5,423 nt of DNA from contig WTHE01000461.1 of assembly GCA_011523315.1 (NCBI GenBank), positions 1-5,423 of the forward strand. The letters run 5' to 3'. Of this stretch, positions 5,322 through 5,423 are shown in pieces; the stretch's first letter is position 1, and each line of letters opens with the position of its first letter. The position numbers and the translations under genes were made by a program. Under the pieces are notes generated by a model. The model worked only from the letters and a program-made list of their open reading frames with translations, was not told the DNA's origin and did not search any database. The DNA is from Candidatus Binatota bacterium (GTDB taxonomy: Bacteria > Desulfobacterota > Binatia > Bin18).

Positions 5322-5423
5322 CAAGATGAACGCCAAGACAGCCACCGGACCGCTCGGCCACGTGTCGTCTCGGACTCGAGGTCGTATAGTTCTTCGATTC
5401 CCTTGAATCCCGTTAATAGTTCC

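Noticed and set aside
5340..5365. tRNA-like string on the minus strand (CGTGGCCGAGCGGT resembles the D-arm of Ser/Leu tRNAs)
   Set aside because: No matching anticodon stem, T-arm or acceptor stem follows; the downstream sequence is the end of the fusion gene. It is a chance match.
5326..5406. 26-residue plus-strand open frame after the fusion gene
   Set aside because: It starts 5 bases after the stop codon but has no Shine-Dalgarno and no recognisable content. It is too short to support.
5396..5409. Small hairpin GATTC-CCTT-GAATC, possible terminator of the fusion gene
   Set aside because: The stem is only 5 bp and A+T-containing, it lies about 75 bp after the stop codon and no T-run follows. 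It is too weak to call a terminator.

Overview
The window comes from a bacterial chromosome. Its left edge holds the 5' end of a 16S rRNA gene, and all the promoter-like elements are of the sigma-70 type. The visible 16S bases (the 27F primer site followed by AGCGAACGCTGGCGGCGTGC, read on the minus strand) fit several phyla, including deltaproteobacterial and Tectomicrobia-like lineages. This is too little to place the organism. The break inside an rRNA gene may be where an assembly stopped at a repeat.

Layout. Positions 1-54 are the start of 16S rRNA on the minus strand. Positions 55-371 carry no protein gene. They hold the rRNA leader and control region: two tandem sigma-70-like promoters, each with exactly 17 bp between the -35 and -10 boxes, a boxB-like stem, a boxA antitermination element and two leader hairpins. 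From 372 to 3313 there is a compact four-gene minus-strand operon. In transcription order it encodes a BpsA-type branched-polyamine synthase (bis-aminopropyltransferase, DUF43), a GNAT acyltransferase, an FkbH-type HAD-IIIC/GNAT-fold protein and a free-standing acyl carrier protein. Every junction overlaps (TAATG, about 17-29 bp, ATGA), so translation is probably coupled. The 94-bp gap at 3314-3407 has a plausible promoter in each direction. On the plus strand, 3408-5321 encodes a 637-residue fusion of a DnaQ-like 3'-5' exonuclease with a UvrC-like GIY-YIG nuclease. The last 102 bases show no supportable gene.

How the genes may work together. FkbH proteins with a separate acyl carrier protein (ACP) are known to load a three-carbon glyceryl unit from 1,3-bisphosphoglycerate onto the ACP. 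BpsA adds two aminopropyl groups to one nitrogen of a polyamine. With a GNAT acyltransferase between them, the operon could make an acylated branched polyamine, for example a glyceryl-polyamine amide. This is inferred from gene order only; I know of no described pathway with this composition. The operon ends 47 bp before the -35 box of the upstream rRNA promoter, in the same direction and with no visible intrinsic terminator, so it may read through into the rRNA operon. The exonuclease-UvrC fusion is a DNA-repair gene with no evident functional link to the operon.
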